Shown here piece by piece: positions 1-10,200 of a DNA stretch of 42,957 bases; positions within the stretch are counted from its first letter, which is position 1; the number at the start of each line of letters is the position of its first letter. The DNA lies in the IMG/VR virus record IMGVR_UViG_3300034106_001844, positions 1-42,957 of that record, one strand, 5' to 3'. Source of the DNA: a virus. Position numbers and translations under genes: made by a program. The notes below the pieces were generated by a model that had not been told where the DNA came from, did not search any database, and saw only the letters and a list, made by a program, of their open reading frames with translations.

Positions 1-69
1 AGAATCATTTAATTCACTCCACAGGAACGAGTTGATTACTGTTCTAGCGTTTTTTGTATAGTCTGCCAT
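1..69 (-). CDS. Partial neck/tail gene, N-terminus only
   Basis: The first 23 codons of a minus-strand gene (product begins MADYTKNARTVINSF) run off the left edge. The ATG lies one base beyond the stop of the preceding gene, so it is the next member of the head-tail connector series. By position it could be a tail terminator or another neck component, but 23 residues are too few to assign it. Confidence 0.6.
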   Translation of the reverse strand, partial: MADYTKNARTVINSFLWSELNDS

Positions 70-70
70 T

Positions 71-799
71 TTAGATTACACTCCCAACGGTTTTGTATGC
101 AGATGTAGACCTAAATATTGCTTCTCTGACACTAGACCTTCCCGCACCTTTTCTATTCAATGCTCTAGCAACGTTCTTTTGTATATTTAAAATAACTCCA
201 GAATCATCTAGTATGGTTGGGAAATTGATATTCCACCATGAAATAAAGTGCTTATTGAAAGACCCTTTTACATCATTTCCTCCTGGATTTCTAATACTTA
301 TAGTTTTTCCAGGTGGTACAAAAACTATAGATCTTCTATCTGGACTAAATGCTATTGTTCTGGTAGTAATAAATTGTACTGGCTTTCCAGCCTCCATAAC
401 ATTAGCCTTATCTTTAAATACACCACTTCTTTTTACCACGGCCCCTGTAACGCCTGGATTTTTGAGTACAGGCGCTATTGGAGATGACTTCTTAGAATTA
501 TTAAACTTTGTATAGATAGTGGCAGCGCCTGCAGAAGAATTTCTTTTGATTATTCTAAACAATCTTCCAGATTCTCTTCCAGTTTCTCGCCATTCATAAA
601 CATGGTGGAATGCATTCTTATTTGATCTTGCATACATATTTGTAGTCTTAACAAATTTTAATGCTGCAATAGAGAATGCCGTATCCATTAGTTCTTTCTG
701 GGTATAGGCAGTTGTTAACTCTTTCATGCCATCTATTTTTTTATTTAGTTCAGCAAAGAGTTCGGCTTCAGATGAAGAATCTATTCTGACATTAATCAT
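71..799 (-). CDS. Putative tail-completion (gp10-like) neck protein
   Basis: A 242-residue, strongly basic protein without membrane segments. It is the fourth gene after the major capsid gene, a place where many siphophages encode an HK97-gp10-like tail-completion protein. The N-terminal helix-like stretch and the basic C-terminus (KNVARALNRKGAGR) suit that family, but I see no diagnostic motif. It overlaps the preceding gene by 8 bases, suggesting translational coupling. The function is inferred mainly from synteny. Confidence 0.5.
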   Translation of the reverse strand: MINVRIDSSSEAELFAELNKKIDGMKELTTAYTQKELMDTAFSIAALKFVKTTNMYARSNKNAFHHVYEWRETGRESGRLFRIIKRNSSAGAATIYTKFNNSKKSSPIAPVLKNPGVTGAVVKRSGVFKDKANVMEAGKPVQFITTRTIAFSPDRRSIVFVPPGKTISIRNPGGNDVKGSFNKHFISWWNINFPTILDDSGVILNIQKNVARALNRKGAGRSSVREAIFRSTSAYKTVGSVI

Positions 800-1217
800 T
801 CGACTGTACCATTACTCTTTTAAGATGATTTTCATAATACTGAACATTTCCAAATATGTCTACGATTGGATGTGACGCATACACTTCAAATATGGTATTG
901 GGCTGAGAGATTCTGTCTACCTCTTTATACAATTCTTTTTTAGAAGAATTTTTTATGTTGGTTACTCTCCATCTTTTACTTAATTGCTCAGAAGTGTGCA
1001 TTTTTATTTCTAAGTCTTCAGTATATTCTTTTGAAAAGTTTTTGTTATCAGATGTTGCGGAGCCTCCGCTTTCTCTAATTGGAATTATTGCACATGATAT
1101 CGGTTTAAGAACTACCCATCGCCTGGTTATTTCATTAGTATCGGAATCTTGATCCCTAATTTGATGTAGAAGTTCAGCAGACATTGAGAATAAAGAACTT
1201 CTAATACATCCATACAT
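792..1217 (-). CDS. Putative head-closure / stopper protein
   Basis: A 141-residue protein between the connector (1217-2161) and the gp10-like gene. The C-terminal part (IFEVYASHPIVDIFGNVQYY) has the beta-rich, aromatic look of head-tail joining proteins, which close the portal channel after packaging. Start and stop overlap the neighbours (TAATG junction upstream, 8-base overlap downstream), which is typical of a neck-gene operon. The function comes from gene order and is not proven by a motif. Confidence 0.5.
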   Translation of the reverse strand: MYGCIRSSLFSMSAELLHQIRDQDSDTNEITRRWVVLKPISCAIIPIRESGGSATSDNKNFSKEYTEDLEIKMHTSEQLSKRWRVTNIKNSSKKELYKEVDRISQPNTIFEVYASHPIVDIFGNVQYYENHLKRVMVQSND

Positions 1218-2161
1218 TAAATAATCACAGCCTGGATCATTCTAAACTTTTGTAGGATTGCATCTACTATTGCATTACCTGTGCCGAAGTGTGCCTGTCC
1301 AGATATTTCTACTGACAACTGTCCACTATTAATTTTCTTAACATACCTAGTTCTCCATATGCTGTCGCTACAAAGTAGATCGTTGACTAATAGAAATGCT
1401 GACTGCTTTACTTCTGATGGAACATAGTCCCACCCGACAATTCCAGAAACTTCATATCTGTATCCATCTCTGAACCTTCCCTTAGTTAATCCAGTATAGT
1501 CAAACTCTTCTTGCTCATCTATATCATCTCCTGGATTGGGTGGGACGATTCTTAATCCATATGATGTTTCTGTCAATTCAATATCAAAGCCAAATATATT
1601 GTAGTTTGTCGCTGAATCTACAACTAATTCATCATTCTCTTTTAAGGATGTAACAGATATCATTCTTGATGGTAAAAGAAGTACGTCTGCTCCAGATCCA
1701 TACGCTACCACAGAACCCTGAGATTTATTTATTGAAAATCCTAGGTAATTGTCTATCATCATTCTAGCGACTCTTTCCGCACCTACTATTTTTTCATATG
1801 AATAGTAATTAGCATCCTCAGGTCTTGAGGAGAAACCTAGTTCTGCAGATATTTCATCTGGAGTTGCATATGGTGTACAAACATATACATATTCTGTTTC
1901 TTGATTTAATCTAGAATTAATGGTATATGACCATACTACTTTTAAAACCCTGTCAAAAGCGGTGGAGGAGGCTGGAAGACTATACCGATACTCACCAGGA
2001 TAGTCTGAGTCTACTAGAGTTGGAGAACCACTAACTACTGATTGTCCAGTTGATGCATCAGTTACTACAACAGTAGGATTTGAATCTGGCGCTGTAGGCA
2101 AACCATCTTCATAAGTTATTAAATCTATTGTACCTACCCTGCCAGTATAAATCTCTATCAT
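1217..2161 (-). CDS. Head-to-tail connector with N-terminal beta domain
   Basis: A 314-residue protein in two parts. Residues about 1-95 form a beta-rich, Ig-like module of the kind actinophage neck proteins carry. Residues about 98-314 resemble a gp6/gp15-type adaptor: a helical start (ATPDEISAELGFS), a central strand-rich region, and a late helical pair (SEVKQSAFLLVNDLL). Such adaptors form the ring docking onto the portal. It lies 12 bases after the 128-residue gene upstream and shares a TAATG junction with the next gene. Confidence 0.6.
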   Translation of the reverse strand: MIEIYTGRVGTIDLITYEDGLPTAPDSNPTVVVTDASTGQSVVSGSPTLVDSDYPGEYRYSLPASSTAFDRVLKVVWSYTINSRLNQETEYVYVCTPYATPDEISAELGFSSRPEDANYYSYEKIVGAERVARMMIDNYLGFSINKSQGSVVAYGSGADVLLLPSRMISVTSLKENDELVVDSATNYNIFGFDIELTETSYGLRIVPPNPGDDIDEQEEFDYTGLTKGRFRDGYRYEVSGIVGWDYVPSEVKQSAFLLVNDLLCSDSIWRTRYVKKINSGQLSVEISGQAHFGTGNAIVDAILQKFRMIQAVII

Positions 2162-2173
2162 TCAAACCCTCCG

Positions 2174-2560
2174 TTAGTTATAGTATTCTTGGACCTCTCT
2201 AGGAGTGGCCATTCTAAATCCTTCTTGTGTCTCGAAAATAAATTCTGCGTCTTCTTCAGACATAACTACATATGGATGTTCTCTAGTAAACTTATATCCA
2301 TTAATTTCGTATGCTGGATTTTCTCTTTCCATTCTTACTAGAACGGCAGATTCTGCAGCAGGCTTCTTGTTTGTTTTTTTAACTGGAAGATCCACTTCTG
2401 CTTTTTCTGCTCCTAAAAACTTTGAGTACATTTCATATGTAATTCCTTCTTCTGAAAGTACAGAAATAACTTCATTCTTAGTTTTCAATCCTTCAAGTTC
2501 CACACCGAAGTAATCTCCAACCTCACGAAGTTCCTTAATTTTCATTGCTGTAAAAGACAT
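2174..2560 (-). CDS. Small head protein with SAP/LEM-like N-terminus
   Basis: 128 residues when started at ATG 2560. An AAAGGAT ribosome-binding site precedes this ATG, whereas an upstream in-frame start at 2584 lacks one. The N-terminus (MKIKELREVGDYFGV, then LKTKNEVISVL) looks like a short SAP/Rho-N helical module. The middle is Lys-rich, and the C-terminus (YKFTREHPYVVMSEEDAEFI) is beta-like. Many actinophages have such a gene just after the capsid gene. It might be a decoration or connector-associated protein; the role is not established. Confidence 0.55.
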   Translation of the reverse strand: MSFTAMKIKELREVGDYFGVELEGLKTKNEVISVLSEEGITYEMYSKFLGAEKAEVDLPVKKTNKKPAAESAVLVRMERENPAYEINGYKFTREHPYVVMSEEDAEFIFETQEGFRMATPREVQEYYN

Positions 2561-2602
2561 TTTTATCCTTTCTATCTTCAACAATTATATCAGAAATAGC
2601 AA

Positions 2603-2626
2603 AAGGGGAGGATTTCTCCTCCCCTT
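2603..2626 (-). terminator. Hairpin after the major capsid gene
   Basis: A perfect 10-base-pair stem (AAGGGGAGGA / TCCTCCCCTT) with a four-base loop. On the minus strand it is followed by a short T run (TTTTGC). It lies between the capsid stop and the next gene, where phages often place a partial terminator to keep capsid transcript high. Confidence 0.8.
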
Positions 2627-2647
2627 GTGCTAGTGCTAAGAGTTAGA

Positions 2648-3640
2648 TCAGGAAGCGACCTTAACGTTCTTAACAACTACGAAGGAATCAAGGTTTTCGA
2701 TTGCCACACCTACGCGAACGAAGAGTGTGTATTCGATTGTGTCCTTCTTTGGCTTGAACTCGCGGTAAACTGTAACATCGCGCTTAATGCCGATGATAAA
2801 GTTTTGTGGGAATGTCAAGTGAACTTCACCGTGTTGGCCAGTTGCACCTGAGTAATCACCTGTACGAGTTTCGTCAATTAGTGGAACTTCAACAACTGGA
2901 ATGCCGAAGGCGAATGGTGTTACTCCACCTGGGGCACCGTCTGGTGCTGCTGGATTTCCGCGAAGAATGCTAGAAGCGATATCTTCTGGAGTTGCACTAA
3001 TGTTTGTCAAGTTGTACAAGTAGTCCTGAACCAAGTTGCTTCCGGTGAAGAAGCGCAACTGGTTACGACGTTGCTTGTACTTGCGTGGCATTTCCTTGAG
3101 GGCGCTGTTGAATGTGGCCTTGCTAATTGTATCGCCGCCAGCATCAACAACAAATCCTCCGTTCAGGGCCAACTTACGGAAGCCATTAAATGCCTTGAGT
3201 AAGTTGTTGCTGGACAGGGCTGTATCGCCATTGAGGGCCAAGTCTTCAATGTCATTGCCTGCTTGTGTTGCCATCAAACGGGCGATATGATCTTCAAGAT
3301 CTGCACCTTCAATATTGTCCTCAAGTGACTCGCTTGAGAGTTCCCAGTCTAGACGGAGTTTCTTTGTTGTAAGAGATACCTTTGTGAAGGTTGCTCCACG
3401 ATCAGTTTGGCCAGTAGTTGCACCTTCTGTTGCGAGAACCATCAGTCTCTCACCAACACCCACCTTATCAATCTCTGTTGTGTCTGCACGCATACGAATT
3501 GTACGAGCAGCGCGTGTCAGGATTGTTGCGTCAAACATGTAGTCAATGAAACGGTTTGATTGCTCTGGCTTTAAAAGGCCACCACCGCCTGCACCAACTT
3601 CAGTTGTGTCGATTACTTTTTGTAAAAGTTCATTGCTCAT
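2648..3640 (-). CDS. Major capsid protein, HK97 fold
   Basis: 330 residues from ATG 3640, which has AGGTAG upstream at good spacing. An in-frame GTG at 3652 would place the ribosome site right against the start. The family's usual order is visible: an N-terminal arm, an E-loop-like stretch near residues 60-100 (GVGERLMVLATEGA), a long spine helix with LEDHIARLMATQAGNDIEDL, and a beta-rich C-terminal P/A domain ending IGIKRDVTVYREFKPKKDTIEY. It directly follows the protease/scaffold gene and is followed by a terminator hairpin. G+C content is higher than in neighbouring genes, as expected for a very highly expressed gene. Confidence 0.9.
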   Translation of the reverse strand: MSNELLQKVIDTTEVGAGGGGLLKPEQSNRFIDYMFDATILTRAARTIRMRADTTEIDKVGVGERLMVLATEGATTGQTDRGATFTKVSLTTKKLRLDWELSSESLEDNIEGADLEDHIARLMATQAGNDIEDLALNGDTALSSNNLLKAFNGFRKLALNGGFVVDAGGDTISKATFNSALKEMPRKYKQRRNQLRFFTGSNLVQDYLYNLTNISATPEDIASSILRGNPAAPDGAPGGVTPFAFGIPVVEVPLIDETRTGDYSGATGQHGEVHLTFPQNFIIGIKRDVTVYREFKPKKDTIEYTLFVRVGVAIENLDSFVVVKNVKVAS

Positions 3641-3671
3641 TTTGCTTTTCACCTACCTTTCGAATTTTTGT

Positions 3672-5246
3672 TTATAGGTCACGAACGCCGAGGAAAGAGC
3701 CGGACCAAATACCTTTTCTTATTGTTTTTTCTTCCTTTGATCCTTCCAGATCGCGGGACTTCTTAACAGCAGTTTCATTCTCCACCAGATCGACTCTTTT
3801 TTCGATTGTGTCAATGGCACTTTTGATGCTCTCAACTGCTTTGCTGAGTGAATCGTGCTTATCAGCCAATTCTGTAATGCGAGCGTCGATAGTCTTGCTC
3901 AGTTCTTCAACTGTAGTCTTTGTATCTTCTGCGCTCTTTGTTAAATTATCTCCGAAGAAAGTTTTGAGGTCGTCCAACATTTTCACAAAGTCGGGTTCTT
4001 CAACCTCAACATCGGAGACTGCAGCCTTCTCTATTTCAGTTTCTTCCAAAGCCTTTTCAACGTCTACTTCTTCAGTTTCTTCTACAGACTCTTCATTGGA
4101 CACACCTTCTTCTGCAACCTCTGCAGAAGCATCTAATGCTCCACCAATAACTCTGCTCTTCTCTACATTCTCTTCTGTTTCAACGTCTTCATTCTTTTCA
4201 ATTTCCATGTTTTCTACTGCACCTCCTTCAATATTGGTTTCATCTTCTGCCTGCTTTGCTACTGTTGGTTCAGGCAAGTCTTCAATTTTTCTTAGAGTAC
4301 TCATTTTATGTCCTGCGCGAGTGTCAGTAGGCTCCCAGCCATTGGATGATTTTCTGTAAACTCTAATAAGTACTGCAGGATCATCTTCTTCTGCATTTAT
4401 GGTGAAATCTGAGTCAGGAACATTGATAGATCCAGAAGTTGCTATTCTTTCAATCTTTCCTCTTGCTGTTCCGCCACTTGAATTCCAAGAAACGAAGTCT
4501 CCGACCTTTACAGATCCAGGAGAAGCCTTCTTAATATGTCTATCGACAGCCTTGCCAATCTCTTCATTCTTTGAAACGTCATTGGACTCTACCCAACCAA
4601 TGTTTGTCATGTCTGAATTACAAACTAAACATGTTGAGGAATCATTATCTTTTGCTACTGCTATTTGATCTGACTCGCACCAGAAAATATTATCCATTTT
4701 AATCTCTGTGGCAATTCCTGTTGCTACAATTCGATCATCTACTTTTTGAATAGAAAACACATTAGCAAGTTGGTTGGCTGGACTATCTACTAATGACAAT
4801 TCTACTAGTTCGTATTCTTTAATGACACGAACCATATCGTCACCCTTTTGGACACTATCTACCTTTGTAATGTTTCCTCCGATAGAGAATCCAGAAAGTG
4901 TTCCATCAACAACCTTTTCCCAGGTATCTTGGGCACCTTTAGATACATATGTGTCTACAAAGACACCACGATATGTTTGTCCAGTTGACTTGTCGTAGAA
5001 TTGCTCTTCACGGAAGTTAGTTACTTTGCCTACAGCAATTGGCTGATGCATTTCTCTTAAATTGCCACGGAATGTCTCAAAGGCTTTTATGGATGCCTCT
5101 GCGTCTACAATATCATTGTGTCTATCTACATTGTCTAGCGTGGCAAAGCCGGAGACAATTCTGCGCTCCTCGTCAACTTTAAAGAACGGAACAGACAGAC
5201 TTATTCTGTCGCCGTCACTATGCCAATAAGACTTATTAATTTCCAT
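3672..5246 (-). CDS. Prohead protease fused to Tudor-like and scaffold domains
   Basis: A 524-residue head-maturation protein. Residues about 10-165 match the HK97-type (U35) serine protease: His67 in REMHQP, Ser121 in LSGFSIGG, and the ELVELSLVDSPAN strand. A cysteine-containing linker (Cys190, CLVC 206-209) follows. Residues about 247-323 (VKVGDFVSWNSSGG ... AGHKMSTLRKI) resemble the small SH3/Tudor-like DUF2945 module. Residues 330-430 are very acidic, and 440-500 look like coiled coil, as expected of a delta/scaffold domain. Most HK97-type proteases are near 200-250 residues, so this is a protease-scaffold fusion. It is likely to cleave itself and the capsid during assembly. Confidence 0.88.
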   Translation of the reverse strand: MEINKSYWHSDGDRISLSVPFFKVDEERRIVSGFATLDNVDRHNDIVDAEASIKAFETFRGNLREMHQPIAVGKVTNFREEQFYDKSTGQTYRGVFVDTYVSKGAQDTWEKVVDGTLSGFSIGGNITKVDSVQKGDDMVRVIKEYELVELSLVDSPANQLANVFSIQKVDDRIVATGIATEIKMDNIFWCESDQIAVAKDNDSSTCLVCNSDMTNIGWVESNDVSKNEEIGKAVDRHIKKASPGSVKVGDFVSWNSSGGTARGKIERIATSGSINVPDSDFTINAEEDDPAVLIRVYRKSSNGWEPTDTRAGHKMSTLRKIEDLPEPTVAKQAEDETNIEGGAVENMEIEKNEDVETEENVEKSRVIGGALDASAEVAEEGVSNEESVEETEEVDVEKALEETEIEKAAVSDVEVEEPDFVKMLDDLKTFFGDNLTKSAEDTKTTVEELSKTIDARITELADKHDSLSKAVESIKSAIDTIEKRVDLVENETAVKKSRDLEGSKEEKTIRKGIWSGSFLGVRDL

Positions 5247-5297
5247 CTCAAGTAAATGTTATCAAGTATTTAAAATAATACAAAAATTTTTCCACAA

Positions 5298-6869
5298 TTA
5301 TTCCACAACTCTGCCGTCACCCTGTGGATTTCTTGCTTCTCCACTAGAGTCTGGTGAGTTATTTTGTCTTTCTTGATCTCTGGATCTATTTCTTGTATTT
5401 TGAGCATTTTGTTCTGCTCTAGCCTGAGCATTTAGAACTATTGGGGTGTCTCCACCATCTAATGCTGGCATACCCTTACGAGATCTTACTTCATTAGGAA
5501 CAATAACTTGCATTCTGAGGTATCTTTCATCAATCTTTGATTGAGTATCCTCATCTGTAAGAGTAAGTTCATTGAACTTTAGCGTGAACATATCGGTAAA
5601 TTCTTTAACAATCTTGTTAATCTTCTTTTGGAAGTAATCTTGTGTTGGTCTAGTTACCTGTTCTTTAAAGTTTTTATCAGCATCCCTAGCAGCCGCCAGG
5701 GAGACTCCCTGACCCATAGAAACCTTAGTTACTGGAACTCTGTGAGCCATAAGAATTTCATCACGGTTCTCAAGGCGGTAATTTCTAAATGATGAATCTT
5801 GTATCCCAGCCTCTACTGGCTCCATCTTAAATTCTACCTTAGACTGCCCATCGTCTGCTGGAAGGGGGATGTATAGTGATCTGTGATTCTTTCCCTTTAG
5901 TCCTGTCTGGAAAAACTCTAGAAGTTTTCTTTGTGAATCATCAGACAGTTTTGCTCCCTTTACTACAACAATATATCTAGGAACAGCCTTGTTTTCAAAG
6001 TAATCCAAGTTGAACTTAGAAGCAAACTCGTCGCCAGCCAACGCTGATAGGGCTGGGATAATGTCTGGAACTCCATAGTAGTTATTTGTAGGAGTGTACT
6101 TCTTGAAGTGTATTACCTCGTTCGGCCTAGAATCATTTCCAACTGGATCTGGAGTTTCTGTATCTCCATAGTTTCTAAAGAATACGATTTTATTGTTGAC
6201 TATTTGAATGAATCCGTCCCTGTTTCTACGAACTCTCATATTTGATGATGGAATTTGTCCTAAGTAGCCTATAGTTCCATCTACTTTTCTTCCTATTTCT
6301 AGGTATGCATTTCCTGTTGCTTCATAGTCAACATCAATTTTTTTCATAGTCTCAGTAAAACTCTCATCTTCATTTAGAGAGTCAAGAACCTCGTACATCC
6401 TAGTTTTTGATCTAGAAATTTTTCTTCTTAAAAAGTTTAGTTTACTAGTATCATCATCATCAATTTCTTCTAACTTTTCTTTAGTGTCAGAGGTTTCAAT
6501 AAAATCATAGCCAAGGCCCACGGTATTTGATACTTTGGCATCGACTGCGGCATGGTGGGGTGAAGAAATTTCATAAACTTTTGCAAGGTAGTCCATGTTA
6601 TAGGGAGGCTCTACAACCTCAAACATAGCATATCCAGTTACATCTGGATCTTCAATCTTCTTAGATCTAGTTCCAGAAACTCCTTGATGATATTTCTGTA
6701 ATTGCCTAGTATTCTTTCTTTTAAATGAAGGAGATAGGCCGTCATATTTATTTATTACTTCAACGCTCTCAAGGAACGGGTCTGAGTGTGAATCTGATGA
6801 GTAATGGAAAAAATCATTAGATGATACAACGTGTACTTCAGAAGATGAATCTTCTACATACTCTGTCAT
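5298..6869 (-). CDS. Portal protein (PBSX/HK97-like)
   Basis: A 523-residue portal that would form the dodecameric DNA channel at one capsid vertex. Recognisable segments are the wing region near 90-125, EVIHFKKYTPTNNYYGVPDI at 251-270, and the clip/stem region from about 270 (IPALSALAGDEFASKFNLDYF). VPVTKVSMGQG and the acidic C-terminal tail follow. Length and motif order fit PBSX-type portals. It starts inside the end of the preceding 111-residue gene (ATGA overlap) and precedes the protease gene by about 50 bases. Confidence 0.9.
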   Translation of the reverse strand: MTEYVEDSSSEVHVVSSNDFFHYSSDSHSDPFLESVEVINKYDGLSPSFKRKNTRQLQKYHQGVSGTRSKKIEDPDVTGYAMFEVVEPPYNMDYLAKVYEISSPHHAAVDAKVSNTVGLGYDFIETSDTKEKLEEIDDDDTSKLNFLRRKISRSKTRMYEVLDSLNEDESFTETMKKIDVDYEATGNAYLEIGRKVDGTIGYLGQIPSSNMRVRRNRDGFIQIVNNKIVFFRNYGDTETPDPVGNDSRPNEVIHFKKYTPTNNYYGVPDIIPALSALAGDEFASKFNLDYFENKAVPRYIVVVKGAKLSDDSQRKLLEFFQTGLKGKNHRSLYIPLPADDGQSKVEFKMEPVEAGIQDSSFRNYRLENRDEILMAHRVPVTKVSMGQGVSLAAARDADKNFKEQVTRPTQDYFQKKINKIVKEFTDMFTLKFNELTLTDEDTQSKIDERYLRMQVIVPNEVRSRKGMPALDGGDTPIVLNAQARAEQNAQNTRNRSRDQERQNNSPDSSGEARNPQGDGRVVE

Positions 6870-7201
6870 TTTAGCCTCTTTTGCATGGACATTAATTCAT
6901 CCCTCGCTGCGCCGTAATCAAGTTCGTCTGGGATAAGTCCCCACTCCATTCTTTGTTTCTGATACTCATATTCTTCATCTGTAACTCTTCTATGGCCTGA
7001 CCAAAATACGGCGCGGCCCTCATGAATTCCAAAGGACTTAACTGTGTCTACTAGTAATTTTATTTTTTCCCTATCGTTCTTCTTTGCTGGGATATTTAAA
7101 AAGTTTTTTTGGTCATCTGCCACTAAAGATCCGTCTGGCATTTCCCATAAGTATAGACCGTAATCAGTTTCTTCAACCTCTGTAATTCTAGTTCTCTTCA
7201 T
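6866..7201 (-). CDS. Small portal-linked protein of unknown function
   Basis: 111 residues from ATG 7201. This start is chosen because a -10 box (TATCAT) sits exactly six bases before it and TTGTTA 18 bases further upstream, giving a leaderless transcript. An upstream in-frame ATG would lie in the promoter. The protein is charged and soluble, with EGRAVFWSGHRRVTDEEYEY near its centre. It overlaps the portal gene by 4 bases and appears to open the head-gene operon. I do not recognise a family. Confidence 0.65.
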   Translation of the reverse strand: MKRTRITEVEETDYGLYLWEMPDGSLVADDQKNFLNIPAKKNDREKIKLLVDTVKSFGIHEGRAVFWSGHRRVTDEEYEYQKQRMEWGLIPDELDYGAARDELMSMQKRLK

Positions 7202-7207
7202 ATTAAT

Positions 7208-7237
7208 ATGATACCATTTTTCACTCTTAAATAACAA
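7208..7237 (-). promoter_or_regulatory. Promoter of the portal/capsid operon
   Basis: On the minus strand TTGTTA (7237-7232), an 18-base spacer and TATCAT (7213-7208) are followed after six bases by ATG 7201. This is a sigma-70-like promoter giving a leaderless message. It lies in the gap between the large virion protein gene and the head genes. Confidence 0.65.
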
Positions 7238-7260
7238 AATACGTCAATAATTGAGACATA

Positions 7261-10200
7261 TTAGTTCGCTAGATCGATTTCTTCCCACGAAGATGTGACA
7301 AATTTGACCTTTGGAAGATCAATCATTTCAAAGTAGTCGCTATTTCTATAGTATGTTTGAGTACCCGCAGGCTCATCATTTACATTAATAGATCCTCCAG
7401 AAATTGATCTAGATACCCTTCCTATTAGATCTTGGTACTTGTCTGATGCAAACGTTGCGTAATTCATATTTATTTCTTCATAGATACAAATTTTACCTAT
7501 AGATCCATTAATCATATTCGCAGAAGACTTGTTACTTCCTAAGTGAATATTGTTGCTATTTAATGAAGGAAGTACGGCTATTATGTGATAGATTTCTCCT
7601 ACAGAAATTTCGTATAGGGATGGTGTAGTTCTTAATTGTCCATCTATGTATAGATCATATGTTCCATACTTATTTAACCCCGCCGCTGAGTAGGAAAGAC
7701 CTATAGATGTTGCTCCAGATATATCAAATATATTATAAACTTCTGATCTATTTGGATACTTGGTAATTTTAAAGATAAATTCAATAATTTTATAATCTGA
7801 TGTATTCTTAATTATTCTACACCCAGATGATATTCCTCTAGTAAATTTTACCCCTATGTTTGAGTCATGTGCTAGCACGTTTGTCTCTCTACTCTTTATA
7901 ATATATGGGCTATCTACATAATTAGAACTTATATCCACATTTGGGGTCAGCACAAAGTTAGAGAGTGATGAAATAACTTCATTTGAATTAAATGAAGAAG
8001 CGTATAAATTGTTAATTATAGGATTATCTAAGTATGCATCTTCAGTAGTCACTTCTGCATATATTTTTATAGACTCTGGATTTTCGTAATTATTGTTTGG
8101 AATATTAGAAGGCTCGTAGATAATCTCATCATTTATAAAAAGGTATGGCTTGCTAGCATCATTAAAGGTAACTATGCTGTTGTTAGATGTATCCAGGCTG
8201 GTAGCAGTATATTCTATCCTACCCTTTTGAGATACATTTAAATTTCCATTAAATCTAAGCATATATAATTCTGGAGAATACCAATCTATATTATTAAACG
8301 TTGTTAGTGGATCTACTCCAAAGTTTCTAATTCTGTCTGGGAACGCATCATCAGATGAGGGGAAGTTTCCCAAAACTATCTGCGTATACGTTTGTATGTT
8401 AGGAATGCTTATATCATTAAACTCTTGTGATCCGATTTTTACAGACATTGATAATTCTGTAAAATTAAACGCAAGGTTATACTGACCTGATACCAGGGTG
8501 TTAGACTCAAATAGTAGGTCTGGAGATGTGTCTCCAAAGTCGTTAAGAACAACTCCTACTATCTTATTAGACTGCTTTTTAATTGATATTGCATAGGCAT
8601 TAGTTACTGGTGTTATTGTAAGTAAAGTCCCATCGCCAGATGTAGAGTCTAACTGAATTTGCATTTTTATTGTAGATGAATATGGGTTAAAGTATTTATC
8701 AACATTATCTATGTTTATAAAATAATCACCAGATAGTAGAACTCCATTAGAGTTTAAAGAATAGGACCCGCCGTATAGTCCAGATGAAATAACTGCAGGC
8801 TTTACTGATGGCATATAGAATCCATTATTTGTGTATAAAAGATTCTGTGAGGTTACTTGATCTGTTTTTGCCAATTCTAAAATATCTACCTCTTTGGTAG
8901 CGTAAATAGAATTGTAATCTGTATTTATTCTATCTCCAGAGAACTTAATTGAAAGAGAATCTGAAAAATCTTGGGTAGCATAATTGATTCTTTTTATTAT
9001 TTTATCTCTAGGCATCGCAAACGGATATAGGGCTATGGAAGATATAAAAAGTGGATCGCTATCATCAGAAAGTTCGTCCCAGACAACTGAGTAGTCTGAC
9101 TTTTCTAGAAGGCAAGCATCTACTAAAAATATTTGTCCTGCTGTTCCAGAAACAGAACTTACAACATAGACCTCTATATAATTTTCATTGTATCCAGGGG
9201 TGAATGAAAGAGATAGTTCTTGCCATGAGTCTGCACTAGATATTACTACTTGATCTTCATAGTTATTTATTACAGATCCTCCTGAAACATCTTCGTATGT
9301 TTTACATATCAACTTCAAGGTAGTGCTTTCTTGACCAGAAGGAATTTTAACTTGAGTTGATAATTGATACTTATTATATTTTTTAACTGGCAATCTATCT
9401 ATAATCTTTACCCCAGAGTTTGAACTTGCAGACCTAGAAATACTTAAACTTTTATCTCCAGAAAATGAATCTGTAGAAACACTAGATATAGTCGTTCCTG
9501 ATCCATGTAGTTCCCATCCTGTCGTCCCATCCTCAAAGGATGGGTTGAAAATTAAATTTCTTGGGCTGGAGCATGGGCCAAACACCACAGATGGTATAAG
9601 TGTAGTATTTATTATGTCATCAAACCTAAAGTCTTCATCTAGTGAAACAGATACAGGATCTCTATCATCTAAATAAAGATCTATCTTTCTGTTTAAATAT
9701 GAAATGGCAACATAGTGTTGTTTTTCCCAGTCTACTACCTGTATGCTTGCACTCTTCCCGCCTGATTCTATAAATATTCTATCTCTTTCAATGTAGCAGT
9801 TTAGGAATGTTCCTATCTTCAAAAGTGTATGTCTGTAGGATGGCGGCTGTTCTATAGCAAACCACATTTCAATGGTCGCGTCTTTATTCTCTGTGCCAGA
9901 TATAAACAATTTATAGTTGTTATTCAAATTCGGGGAAACTTGCTCAGTCAGTTTTACACAACTATCTGTACCAAATATTATGGGCTTAATATTTTTATGA
10001 TCGTACTCAAATATATTTATATTATTGGTGGATACCCTATCTTCTATTTGATATACGCTACCCTCATAGAACTGAACGCCATCTACTAAAATTTCATCAC
10101 CGATAGATCCTGAACCACTAGTAGCAATACCCCAAGATACAAAGTAGTCGTTATCGTTAGGCGTAAATATTAAGTCGGTATGGTATATGGTTGTCCATGA

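Noticed and set aside
93-515. A 140-codon plus-strand frame opposite the gp10-like gene
   Set aside because: It lies antisense inside a coupled neck-gene operon, has no ribosome site and a composition typical of a complementary frame.
3556-4359. A 267-codon Ser-rich plus-strand frame
   Set aside because: It is the antisense of the acidic scaffold region: Glu codons read backwards give Ser/Phe. No promoter or start signal supports it.
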